Positions 32,653 to 43,089 of a stretch of DNA of 64,000 nucleotides are shown here, piece after piece; within the stretch, counting starts at the first letter, position 1; each line of letters begins with the position of its first letter. Location: NCBI GenBank assembly GCA_963575745.1, contig CAUYUJ010021071.1:377818-441817 (forward strand), written 5' to 3'. The stretch comes from Prorocentrum cordatum (Eukaryota > Sar > Dinophyceae > Prorocentrales > Prorocentraceae). A program made the translations under genes and the position numbers. The notes below the pieces were generated by a model that was not told the origin of the DNA, did no database searches, and was given only the letters and a program-made list of their open reading frames with translations.

Positions 32653-33496
32653 CTCGAAAACGACTGGGCTTGCACGAACCGCACCTCGTCGCGCGCGCAG
32701 GCCGCGTCCTTCAGCGCAGGCATCGCCATCAGCTCCGGGCCGCCGCCCGTCGGAACCTCGAGGTCGCGGACGCAGTCCACCAGCTTGCTCTTGTTCTTGA
32801 GGCCCAAGGGAGGCAACACTCGCATGCGCCCCCTCGTCGCACTCGATGCCAACGAGCTCGGCGCCCCCGGGGCCGGACTGCCCGCCGATCCAGCAGAGCC
32901 TGAGGCCCCCGGCGAAACGCGCTCACGAGCGCCTCACCTTCCTCCTGAGGCGTCCTCCGCCTCTGCTTCGCACCAGCCTCCATCAGTCGGTCGACTTGCA
33001 ACTCGATGCCCATGTGCCCCGCTCGCGAGATATCCAGCACCTCGGCCATGTCCCCCAGCACGTCCGGGGGAACACGGAACAGCTGGTCTCGATCACAGAG
33101 CAGCGGCCGGTCCTCCGACGAAGTCGGCCTCGGCCTCTCAGGCTCCAACCCCAGTAGAGCCGGGTGGTCGTGTTCCTCGGGGGGTCGAGAAGCTCGAACA
33201 CCTCCTCACTGTGCATCCCGTCGATCAACCGCAGCTCCTCTATGACATCGCCCGTATCCGTGCAGATCGTCTCGCGGGCCTTACCCAGCTTCCAGCAAGG
33301 CCCGTCGCGATTCGAGGACTTGACCGCCCTGGCGCGGCAGCCCTGGCGCCCCCACACCCCCATGCCGAAGACGTCTATCTCGCCGTCGAGCACGCCCCGG
33401 TTTCAACAGCCTGGAACGGCCCCCTCCTCAGCAGCCCGTCGGTCAGCTCCTCAAGCGGCCATCTCAGATCGCGCCGTCATCAGCGCCACTCGCACC
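32653..33496 (-). pseudogene. Linker of element 2 between protease and methyltransferase-like segment
   Basis: Frames 33393-32983 and 33148-32729 are charged and helix-prone (VIEELRLIDGMHSEEVFELL; RLMEAGAKQRRRTPQEEGEA), as expected for the spacer of a long Gag-Pol. No enzyme motif is recognised. Confidence 0.4.
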
Positions 33497-34420
33497 TTAG
33501 ACTTCACCCTGAACACCGCCTCGGTAGTCGGGGGCCCCGACGGGGGCCTCCAACTGTCGCGGGGGAAGATCGGCATTGAGTAGTGTCCACCGTCCGTCTC
33601 GTTCAAGCGCATCGGCGCGATGCCAAGCTCGTCTGACTCGAACAGATCCTCCGAAGTTGACGTCCGCGCCCATGCCCCCGAGCGCGCCCTTGCCGATGAG
33701 CAGCTGCAGCACCGAGCCCTCGACGACCGAGAGGGCCAGGTAGGCGTCGACCCCGCAGACCGACACCAGCACCGCCCAGCGCTCCTTGGACATCTGCTTC
33801 TGGCCGTTCCCGAACCTGAACACGGCGAGCTGGGGCCCCCTCTCGATGTGGCCATCGATGCCCAGCCCCTCGCAGCGATCCTCGATCCTGTTGGCATAGG
33901 CGTCCCCCGACACTGTGCCGTTGCAAGCCGAGCCCAGCGCCCCGTCATCACCTTGACCGCCGATGGGCGCAGACGACAGCAAGACCCCTTGGATCCCTCG
34001 CTCGTCGCTAGGCCCACCTGGCGGCACCGGAGTCGCGACGGAAGGATCGGGGCGCAGCCTGCAGCCAAGACCCGGCCCATTCGCCGACCCTGCGCCATGG
34101 TCGACGAAAGAATGCGGGGCACCACTCCCACAGCCAGGAATCAGGCCATCTGCCAATCCTCCGCTACCAGCAGAATGCGGGGCACCACTCCCGCACCCGA
34201 GCGACCTCATGGCCACGAGCATCCCAAACGTCTGCGGGGTTCCTGCCTCCTCTAGCATCTGGTCGCCCGGACCGGCCATCTCCAGGAAATCGCGGCCGCA
34301 CACGGCGCGAAGCACGTCGCGGTCGTCGCCCATGCATCTGCAGCCCTCGCACCACGGCTCCACGCCAGGTACCCGAAGTCGCGCTTGGTCACCAACGCCT
34401 CGAACGCACCCCTCTGGACT
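33497..34420 (-). pseudogene. Protease region of element 2
   Basis: In the 350-codon frame 34549-33497, VLRAVCGRDFLEMAG (about 34255-34300) sits where the D-(S/T)-G-A active site and following strand occur. Later AVFRFGNGQKQMS, then CGVDAYLALSVVEG and LQLLIGKGALGGMGADV (about 33670-33850) reproduce the FxFGNG ... VVEGxxPLLIGKxxLxxLGA pattern of copia proteases. An in-frame duplication of GCGSGAPHS lies between. The active-site motif is degenerate. Confidence 0.65.
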
Positions 34421-35960
34421 ACCGCCCCCCGCGCGTCGCGCGCCTCCTGGGTCGCCAGCAGATCGACCGCCATCGCGTCTCGCGGCTTGATCCTCTGCTG
34501 CAACTTCCTCGCGGCCTGCTCGGCCTTCCACTCCTTGAGCCCCAGGCAACCAAGGTCGCTTGCCCAGTGACCCCTCTCGCCGCAGGCGTGGCAGTCGGAG
34601 TTATTCCTGTAGTGGCCCTCGTTGCCCTTGCCGAAACTCGACGCGAACTTCTTCCCACTGCTCGAGCTCGAACCCGAGCCTCTGCCACTGCCCTCGCCGC
34701 CGAACTCTCGGCCCTTCCGCAGCTCCTCCACGCGCTTCTTACTCTCACGCACGGTGGCGAGGCCCTCCCTCATCGACTCCACGCCGCTCTCGGTCCCCGA
34801 GCTCCAGCGCCAGCTCGGGGTCATCCTCGGCCCCCTCAAGCACCGTCGAGAGCGCCTCGAGCTCTGCGGCGAGGATCCCATCGAGGTCGTAGTCGCGCTC
34901 CGTCGTCAAGGCCTCCTCGGCGGCAGTCTCGTCGTCGGCGTCGCCATCGAAGCTGCCGAGCTCCGCGTTCAGAGCCGCCAACTCAACCTCGTCGAGCTGA
35001 CTACTTACGCCGCCCAGGTCCTCCGTCGCATTGGCCCCCTTGAACTTCCGCATCGCCTTCTTCTTCAGCAGCTGCGCCCCTGGTCTGTTGAAAGTGATCG
35101 GCTTCCAGGTGCGGTCGCACGTGTTCGGGCGGCGCTCCGCCATGTGCAGATTCGGGAACATTCCCATGAGCGCTGGCACCACTTCGCGCATCTCCATACG
35201 CCGCCGGCAGAGGTCATCACCATACTCTTCTGCGCGTCCGTCAGGCCAGTCTTCTCGATGAGCCACCGGCCCGCCGTTCTCGGTGGGAGGGCCACGTCTT
35301 CCTCGTCCAGTTGGCTACGCGCCTCTCCGAACATGATCATCAACGCATTCAAAACCTCTCCAGCCCGTCGGTGCAGCTGCATGTAAAACTAATTCATCAC
35401 CTGCCCTCGCCTGGTCGGCTCGTCTACGCCCATCATCGCGAGCACCTCCATCAGCCTGTTGATACCCGCCATCATGTCGGGTTCCTCCCAGCGACCGCGC
35501 TCCCCTTCGGGGTTCTCGTCATCCTGCTGGGACGCTTCCGCCGCGTCGGCGTCCAGCTCCTCGTCCTGCACCCACGTCCACGGCTTCGCACGCAGCTCGA
35601 CCATCGGGATGGATTATCCGAGCGTCTTCGCTGGGCCCGTCAAGCATCTCACCACCCTGGCAGCCCATGACCAACTCACGTCCAGGTCGACCCCTTCGAT
35701 CCACAGCGCCACGTCCTTCTTATACCGCCGCCACCTGCCTGGCGATCCGCCCCAAGACGGGATGCCCTCGAGATCGCGGCTGGTCCACTGCGGCGCCTGC
35801 ACCCAGCTCGTCGCGGTACGCCGCTGCCACGCCGAGCCGCCTCCACTCTGCCGTGGAGGTAAACGCATCCGGGCTGAGAACTCCTCCGCCCATCGCCGGA
35901 TGTCGCCCTGGAGTCGACGAATATTTCATCACTCCCGTCGGAGTACTTGATCGTGATCAC
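34252..35960 (-). pseudogene. Gag of element 2 with intact-looking zinc knuckle
   Basis: Frames in order: 35960-35676 (MITIKYSDGSDEIFV start), 35868-35614 with WRRYKKDVALWIEGV and ARVVRCLTGPAKTL, matching the WxxYxxEVxW...LxGPA pattern of dinoflagellate copia Gag, then 35604-35389, 35382-35065, 35266-34745 (acidic), and 34881-34252 with CHACGERGHWASDLGC at 34546-34593, a CX2CX4HX5C knuckle preceded by a Gly/Ser/Lys-rich RNA-binding tract. At least four frameshifts break it. It is immediately upstream of the protease and about 100 bp downstream of the primer-binding site. Confidence 0.78.
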
Positions 35961-36055
35961 GTCCTTCTCGTTGCTGTCGTCCAGCGTCTGCGGTAGTCTC
36001 CTCGAAACTGTCTGCAGCGCACTCGTTCTCTATCTGTCGCCTGGCGCGCCAACCG

Positions 36056-36069
36056 GCGCTCCGCTACCA
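36056..36069 (-). promoter_or_regulatory. Primer-binding site of element 2
   Basis: The minus strand reads TGGTAGCGGAGCGC. The first 11 bases equal those after the 5' LTR of element 3 and match the initiator Met tRNA complement (TGGTAGCAGAG) with one mismatch. The position about 100 bp upstream of gag supports it. Confidence 0.7.
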
Positions 36070-36245
36070 CGGCGGAACCGAGGGGATCAGCAACGTGCTC
36101 CCCCTCCAGTCCCGCAGCGGGGCATGGCGGCGAGCACACGGCAGCGCTAGGGGGCAGGAAGGCTCTCCTCGGCCACTCGCTTCAGCAACCAAATCGTCTC
36201 AAGCCAGCTACGTGCCAGATAGCATCGGTCGATCGGGCAAGAAGG

Positions 36246-36272
36246 GGATATATATAGAGAGAGAGAGAGAGA
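36246..36272. repeat. (TA)n(GA)n microsatellite
   Basis: TATATATA followed by GAGAGAGAGAGAGA. It may lie within or beside the 5' LTR of element 2. Confidence 0.85.
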
Positions 36273-36329
36273 CAACAAAAAAACAAAGAAGGGGGCGAGT
36301 CTGGGCCTGGGGGCCACGTTTTTCAACAG

Positions 36330-36605
36330 CTGGGGCTTCTGTGGGCGCGCTTGGGGCCTCTGTGGGCTGGAGCCTCTGTGGGCTGCGTCGGGGACCTAGT
36401 GGGCAGCGCGCTGGTGGCCCTCTGTGGGCGTGCCTGGGGCCTCTGTGGGCAGCGCGGGGGAGCCTCTGTGGGCGCGCTTGGTGCCTATGTGGGCTGTGCC
36501 GGATGGCCTGTGGGCAGCATGCTACCGTCCGTGTGCACATTCTGGGCCTCAGTGGGTTGTGTGTCGGGGGCCTCACTGGGCAGCGCTCCAGGACCTAGGC
36601 GGGCA
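36330..36605. repeat. GGGGCCTCTGTGGGC-type degenerate minisatellite
   Basis: GCCTCTGTGGGC recurs near 36356, 36371, 36418, 36439 and 36461, with looser copies up to 36590. The periods vary (roughly 15-47 bp), so units are mosaics. Confidence 0.8.
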
Positions 36606-36639
36606 AGGGCCTTTGCGAATACATTTTGAAGAAATATTG

Positions 36640-37060
36640 AACGGGAGCCCTTGTCGTCGCATGTGGGCCTCCACCAATTTGACTGAATCATGAGGAAGTC
36701 TCGAGCGAGACCGCCGTTCCTGAGTTAGGGGGCTTTCCTGGCCAGGGGCTCTCGGAGTAAATCATGAGCAAGTATCGAGCAGGAGCCTTTGTCGTCGTGG
36801 CTGTGCCCCCGCCAACTTGGCTGAATTGCGAGGAAGTCTCGAGCGAGAGCGCCGTTCCTGAGTTCGGAGGCCTCTCCGGCCAGGGTGTCTCGAAGTAAAT
36901 TGTGAGAAAAGTATCGAGCGGAAGCCGTTGTTGTCGTAGCTGGGCCTCCAAGGGCGCACTTTTGAGGTCAAGCCAACGCTCGAGCGGGAGCCTCGTTTTC
37001 AGAGAAAATGTAGCCGGCGTCGAGGCGAGAGCGCCCAGAACCGATTCCGGAGATCAACAA
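36640..37060. repeat. Dispersed repeat family X, copy 1 (three internal units)
   Basis: GAGGAAGTCTCGAGCGAGA followed by CGCCGTTCCTGAGTT occurs near 36692 and 36830, and AGTATCGAGCGGAGCC-like words near 36770, 36910 and 36975. TTGTCGTNGCTGGGCCTCC-like ends recur. A second copy lies at 38992-39235. Each copy is followed by an AAC/CAG repeat. Function unknown. Confidence 0.75.
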
Positions 37061-37097
37061 GAAATATTTTCCAGCAAGAAGTATTCAACAGCAATAA

Positions 37098-37098
37098 G

Positions 37099-37145
<47 letters not shown>
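37098..37145. repeat. (CAA)n microsatellite
   Basis: About 16 perfect CAA units. Confidence 0.95.
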
Positions 37146-37146
<1 letters not shown>

Positions 37147-37362
37147 CACTTTACCCGAACGCTCAGTGTTCTCACCAGTGCCAGGGTTCTCATGCGACGC
37201 CAGCCAATACCCCCACTTTGTGGGGGGGCAGTGCAAGCTCTACCAAATATCCACACGACTCTTCGCCACCACCCACACCCAGCTTCCCGCCCTATGACGT
37301 TCGGACACTTCACTTCGTGGCCTGCGGACGACCGTGGCTACTACACTGGCGTGGAGTACACA

Positions 37363-37450
37363 CCCACAGAAGTTGTTAAGCCTACGTTCGTACACCCACA
37401 GAAGTTCTTAAGCCTTGTTAACCCACAGAAGTTGTTAAGCCTTCCACAGA
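37363..37450. repeat. Tandem repeat of about 33 bp, three units
   Basis: CCCACAGAAGTTGTTAAGCC occurs near 37364 and 37422, with a variant (GTTCTTAAGCC) near 37396. Confidence 0.85.
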
Positions 37451-37474
37451 ACATCCGAGGGCGCAACCTATGGC

Positions 37475-38090
37475 GCAACCGCAAGGGATTATGGCCCCTG
37501 GCAGGCGCGCGAACCCCGTTGCAAGAGCGTGCGAAAGTAGCTCGCGCGAGCTCATGTAACATAAATGTTGGGAAACCATTGTTTTTTTTTAGGATTCGGA
37601 CAGCGCGCGCGGGTGGAAATTTTGAAAAGTCGTGCAGCTGTTTTTCGAGGACCTACGGTGCGATTCGTGTGATTTTATGATGCGCGGTGGTAAAATTCTT
37701 AAGAACCCAATGGTTTTTGGAGATTTCGGCGTGCGCGCGCGAAGAAAAAACGAATCTGTCCCGCATGGTATTATTTGACAGGGATGATGGCCCTGGCAGG
37801 TGCGCAACCGTTGTCGCAGAAGTTCGAAAAAGTTGCTCGCAAAAGCCCGTTTGACAGAAATGTTTAAAAAGTGTTGGGTTTCCTACGAATCCGCAAGAGC
37901 GCGCGGGATGAGATTTTGACATTTTTTTGTTGAAAAACCATTGGTTTTTTGATGTTTTTATGTTAAAATCGCTCCGAACACTAAGCTTTTGGAAGGATTT
38001 CGTCTTGCGCGCGCGAATGTCCACTTTACCTTATTTTTTGCAAGGGATTCTTGAAATTTGATTATATTAGAACAAGAAATGTCATTTTAT
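37475..38090. repeat. Divergent tandem duplication of about 300 bp
   Basis: A segment with GATTATGGCCCCTGGCAGGC, then a GTTGCAAGAGCG-like word, AAATGTTGGGAAACC and an AT-rich tail with AGATTTCGGCGTGCGCGCGCG (37485-37740) recurs in the same order at 37785-38015 (GATGATGGCCCTGGCAGGTG, AAGTGTTGGGTTTCC, GGATTTCGTCTTGCGCGCGCG). T runs and GCGCGCG words alternate. No gene is recognised. Confidence 0.7.
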
Positions 38091-38260
38091 AGTGTTTTTT
38101 GCAAGGGAAAGCGGGGGGGAACAAAACAACCGGATCTTGATCACATCGAATTACCTGAGGCTTCCTCACGAAAATGATGAAAATGTAGCTGCGGCCTAGG
38201 CGGCGCAGGGGGGCCGTGCACCAGGGGCCCAACAATAATTATTCTTTAGAATTAATAATG

Positions 38261-38638
<378 letters not shown>

Positions 38639-38991
38639 CATGTCAAGACTGTTCGTTCCTAGCGGATCGCATACCATTCAACACGCGAATTCTAAACAAT
38701 CGGTACCCGCCCCCATCCGTCTTCGATCGTACCCCCTTTGGGGCATATCTTCCTTACCTGCCATGCGCATTAGCGCTGCCCATATACCACGGGAAAAGAA
38801 GAAAGAAGACAGATGGAAGGGCGAGGGAGAAGGATGGAGCACGAGAGAAACTAGCTGGAGGGGGGCAAGGAGCTGAAAACACATGGTAGAACCACACGGG
38901 CTGACAGGGCGGATGGACCCTAACGGGCGTGTCGGGAAGGCGGGCCCAGGCGGCCAGGTCGAGCAGGCGGGTTGCTGAAGCGTGAGTCCTG

Positions 38992-39235
38992 CATGAATCG
39001 CCAGGAAGTCTCGAGCGAAGGCGCGATTCCCAAACGAATTATCAGAAAAGCCAAAGCGAGAGCTGGATTCATAAGTGTTCAAGGCGCGGCGTCTAAATAA
39101 ATTGCGAGGGAGTCCCACGCAAAAGCGCGATTCCTGCAAACATTGTGAGGAAGTCGCCCGCGAGAGCGACATTTTGGAATACATCGTGAAAAGTATCAGG
39201 GCCGCTGTTGTTGTATCTGGGGGGCAAACAGCACA
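38992..39235. repeat. Dispersed repeat family X, copy 2
   Basis: CAGGAAGTCTCGAGCGAAG with CGCGATTCC near 39000, GAGGGAGTCCCACGC near 39107 and GAGGAAGTCGCCCGCGAGAG near 39149, ending with TTGTTGTATCTGGGGGGC, parallel the copy at 36640-37060. Confidence 0.7.
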
Positions 39236-39371
39236 GTTTGAGCAGGAAGACTTTCCCTGATGAAAACAGGGTGCGAGCCCCGAGCGGGGTACTTCAATTG
39301 AAAAACACAATGTGCACTGGTGGGGAGGATCAAGAATAATCATTCCGCCAGGAGAAGGAGTTCAACTGTTC

Positions 39372-39570
39372 AGCAACAACAGCAGCAGCAGCACAAGAGC
39401 AGCAACGACAGCAGCAGCAGCAGCAGCAGCAACCGCAACAACAACAGCAGCAATAGCAACAGCGACAGTAACGAAATCAACACCAAACATTAACACGAAA
39501 ACAAAAGCACTAACACAAACACTAACAACAACCACCACACCAGCAACAACAACCATATCGAAAACGATGA
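39372..39570. repeat. CAG / CAA / AAC trinucleotide tract
   Basis: AGCAGCAGC, CAACAACAGC and ACAACAACC runs of about 200 bp directly after repeat family X copy 2. Confidence 0.9.
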
Positions 39571-39639
39571 CAACAACACCAACAACAACAAACACATCAT
39601 AATCGTCAAAAACAGCATCAACCTCACCATCACCATAGC

Positions 39640-39773
39640 TACCACCACCATCATCATTACCAAAACCATCATTCATCCACATCATCACAATCAGCTCAAC
39701 CACCACTATGAGCATCATCATCATCGTCATAATCGGAATCAACATCATCATTCATGAGCATCATCATGATCCA

Positions 39774-39808
<35 letters not shown>

Positions 39809-39958
39809 CCACCACCAAAACCATCATCAGCATTGGTATCATCACCACCACCACCATGATCAGCATCCCCATCATCCCTTCATCATCGTTATCAGCATCA
39901 CCATCACCATCATCATCATCCTCATCAGCAGCATCATCATCATCATCATCATCATCAG

Positions 39959-40030
<72 letters not shown>

Positions 40031-40637
40031 TAATATCAGCATCATCAACGTCCTCCTGGTTTGAATGTGCACGATCGCCCGCATCATCGTAATAACGACC
40101 ATCGCACTCGTCACCAACACCACCACTACCATCAGTCACAACATCACCATCAGCAACATCAAAGGAAACAGAATCGTAATCAAATCATCACAACCTTCGT
40201 CTTAATCATGATCATCATCAACAGCATTACCACCACCACAATCACCATCAACATTAGCAACATCATCACACTCACCATCACCATCATCATCACCACCGCC
40301 GCCATCCTCATTATCAACATCATCGTCAACATCCGTATCCTCATCATCCTCACCCATATCATCCTCCTCAGCAGCAGTAGCATCATCATCACCGTCAGTA
40401 CCATCAGAAGCATAATCATCAGCCTCACCATCCTCATCATCGTAAGCATCACCATCACCATCCGCATCAGCATCACTGTCACCAGCAAGCATCAGCAAGC
40501 AGTAGCAGCATCATCAGCAAGCATCAGCAGCAGTAGTATTATCATGACCATCATTAACAGCATTACCACCACCACAACCACCAGCAACAGTAACAACATC
40601 ATCACCACCGCCTTCACCATCATCATCATCATCATCG

Positions 40638-40679
<42 letters not shown>

Positions 40680-40743
40680 CCGCCACAATCCTGATTATCA
40701 ACATCATCGTCATCATCCGCATCCTCATCATCCGCATCCGTAT

Positions 40744-40796
<53 letters not shown>

Positions 40797-41702
40797 TCAT
40801 CACAATCAGAATGATCATCAGCAGTAACATCAACATCAGCCTCACCACCCTCATCATCATGGTTATAAGCATCACCATCACCATCCGCATCAGCATCATC
40901 GTCATCGTCATAACCATCGTCACCCGCATTATCATCATCAGTATCGTCGCCATCATCAGCATCACCATCAGAATACACATCATCATGACCACCCGAACCA
41001 TCATCAGCATTAACATCATCACCACCACCATCAGCATTCCCATCATCCCTTCATCCTCATCATCAGCATCACCATAATCATCATCATCAGCATTAACATC
41101 AGCATCATCATCCTCGTCATCCTGGATTTAATTTGCATGATCGCCAGCATCATCGTCAAAATCCTCATAAGCCTCAGCACCAACACCACCATTACCATCA
41201 TTCACATCATCACCATCATCAACATCAAAGAAAACAGAATTGGAATCAACATCATCACAACCGTCGTCTTAATCATGATCATCATCAACAGCATTACCAC
41301 CACTACAAACACCATCAACATTAACAACATCATCACAACCACCAAAACCATCATCATCACCGCCACCATCCTGATTATCAACAGCATCGTCAACATCCGC
41401 ATCCTCACCATCATCATCCGTATCATCATCATCAGCAGCAGCACCATCATCACAATCATAATGATTATTAGCAACAACATCAACATCAGCCTCACCATCC
41501 TCATCATCACGGTTCTAAACATCATCATCAGCAGCAGCAGCATCAACATCATCGTCATCGTCATCACCATCATAACCATCATAATCATCATCATCAGCAT
41601 CGTCATCATCATCGTCATCATCATCATCATCATCATCAACCTCATAATCCTCATCAGCATCATCATCGTCATCGTCATCGTCAACATCATCATCATCAAC
41701 AA

Positions 41703-41747
<45 letters not shown>

Positions 41748-41757
41748 AATCACCCGT
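39640..41757. repeat. 2.1 kb imperfect (TCA)n trinucleotide tract
   Basis: CATCATCATC with interspersed CAC, CAG, GTC and AAC units. Larger blocks are themselves duplicated: segments around 40060-40480, 40540-40900 and 41105-41520 share phrases such as AATCATGATCATCATCAACAGC. Both strands appear open in several frames for 100-338 codons; these are simple-sequence artefacts. Confidence 0.95.
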
Positions 41758-42110
41758 GATAGCCACCATTATCACCAACAACAAGATCATCATCAGCATC
41801 GTCACCACCTTCACAGCCATCGTCATCCCCTGGTGCTGGCATTCCGCCTCCACGCCCACGTCCATAGCCTCCTCCTCCTCCCAGTCCTCCCCCTCCTTCC
41901 CCCTCCCCGCCCCCCCCCTCCTCGCCCTCCTCCCCCCTCCTCCACAATTACACAATATGAATACTACTCTCCTTCATCCCCTGATGGCGTGCGGAAGATA
42001 GCGGGCACCCCTCCGCGTACTGTTTTTCACAGGATTTCCCGGAAATGCATTTTCGCTTGGGTTTTTTCAAACTGATGCTCTCGCTGAGGCGCGGGCTTCA
42101 TGTTCGGGCT

Positions 42111-42270
42111 TCCGCTCGTTCCGAATCGTGCTCCCGCTGCAGCGCTGGCCTCATTTCCGTGTTTCCGCTCGTTCCGAATCGTGCTCCAGCTGCACCGCTG
42201 GCCTCATTTCAGCGCTTCCGCTCGTTCCGAATCGTGTTCCCGCTGCAGCGCTGGCGTCATTTCCCGTGCC
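42111..42270. repeat. 53-bp tandem repeat, three units
   Basis: TCCGCTCGTTCCGAATCGTG begins at 42111, 42164 and 42217, giving an exact 53-bp period, with CGCTGCAGCGCTGG-like centres that are near-palindromic. Confidence 0.92.
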
Positions 42271-42575
42271 ATGCCACGGCATGCAATTCAATGCTAGGTT
42301 GCGTTCCGCTGCGCGATGCCATGCCTTCAGCTGCAGCTGTCATATCCAGTGCGTAAGTGCCACGACATGCTATGCCATGCTACGCTTTGATCTTCAACGC
42401 CATGCTATGCAATGCTATGTTCGGGGCCGCTGTGCGATGCCATGCTGTGCGTTGCAAAGCTTTGTGATGCAATTCTTGACTACGCCACGCCACGCCATGC
42501 TGTGACATACTACGCTTGGCGGTGCTCTTCTACGCCATGCCATGCCGTGCTCTACAATGCATCGCGTACCCTTTC
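42271..42575. repeat. ATGCC/ATGCT word cluster
   Basis: CATGCCATGC, CATGCTATGC, CGATGCCATGC and CACGCCACGCCATGC recur at roughly 10-bp intervals with irregular spacing. No gene. Confidence 0.75.
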
Positions 42576-42710
42576 GGGATCATTGCCCTGCTCAACATCC
42601 GACTGTGCGAGTAGAGAGGGGATCTACGCCATGGTAAGGGATGGGAGGGAGGGGTAGGATGTCAGATATGACGCGAGCGCACCTAGCTTGCCTGCCTCCC
42701 CCTCTCCGTC

Positions 42711-42818
42711 AGTCAGAATATAGGTAGAGAGCAGGCATGTGTATAGCAGCATGTAGAGCAGCATGAAGAGAGATGTTCGTTCCATAGACGTCTTGGGTCA
42801 AACCACCGAAAATCGGAC
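42711..42818 (+). repeat. 5' LTR of element 3
   Basis: 108 bp starting AGTCAGAATATAGG and ending GAAAATCGGAC; 2 differences from the copy at 54243-54350. Confidence 0.87.
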
Positions 42819-42819
42819 T

Positions 42820-42833
42820 TTGGTAGCGGAGCT
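42820..42833 (+). promoter_or_regulatory. Primer-binding site of element 3
   Basis: TTGGTAGCGGAGCT starts two bases after the 5' LTR. TGGTAGCGGAG is shared with element 2 and matches the complement of the initiator Met tRNA 3' end with one mismatch. A 250-base untranslated leader follows before gag. Confidence 0.82.
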
Positions 42834-43089
42834 GTCGGTCCTCGGACCCGCGGTTCCTTTCGACATCGTAAACTAGTTTACGATCGTTCAGGTACATTCT
42901 ACATTGTTGTGGATTTCACGGTTCTCAGCTTGACGTTAAGGATCTGAAGGAGCTCAGCAGCACCTGTATCTACGACGGAGTGAACGACCACAAACAGCAG
43001 TACCGCGAGGGCTTCGTGCAGCTCGCGAGGACCACCGACACGCTCGGCGGCAATTACGGCAGTAAGTACAATATCAATAAGGTCTCAAG

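Larger units (their letters stand above)
30013..36069 (-). mobile_element. Copia-like retrotransposon, element 2 (truncated: lacks RT, RNase H and 3' LTR)
   Basis: Minus-strand order from the 5' side: primer-binding site (36056-36069), gag (35960-34252), protease, linker, methyltransferase-like segment, integrase (31892-30459) and a short stretch to about 30013. The sequence then becomes the CCAAGAGG repeat. RT and RNase H, which should follow integrase, are absent between 28.0 and 30.0 kb. The 5' LTR should lie just right of 36070, but its outer end cannot be fixed without a second copy. Frames are better preserved than in element 1: integrase retains its catalytic triad. Confidence 0.8.
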
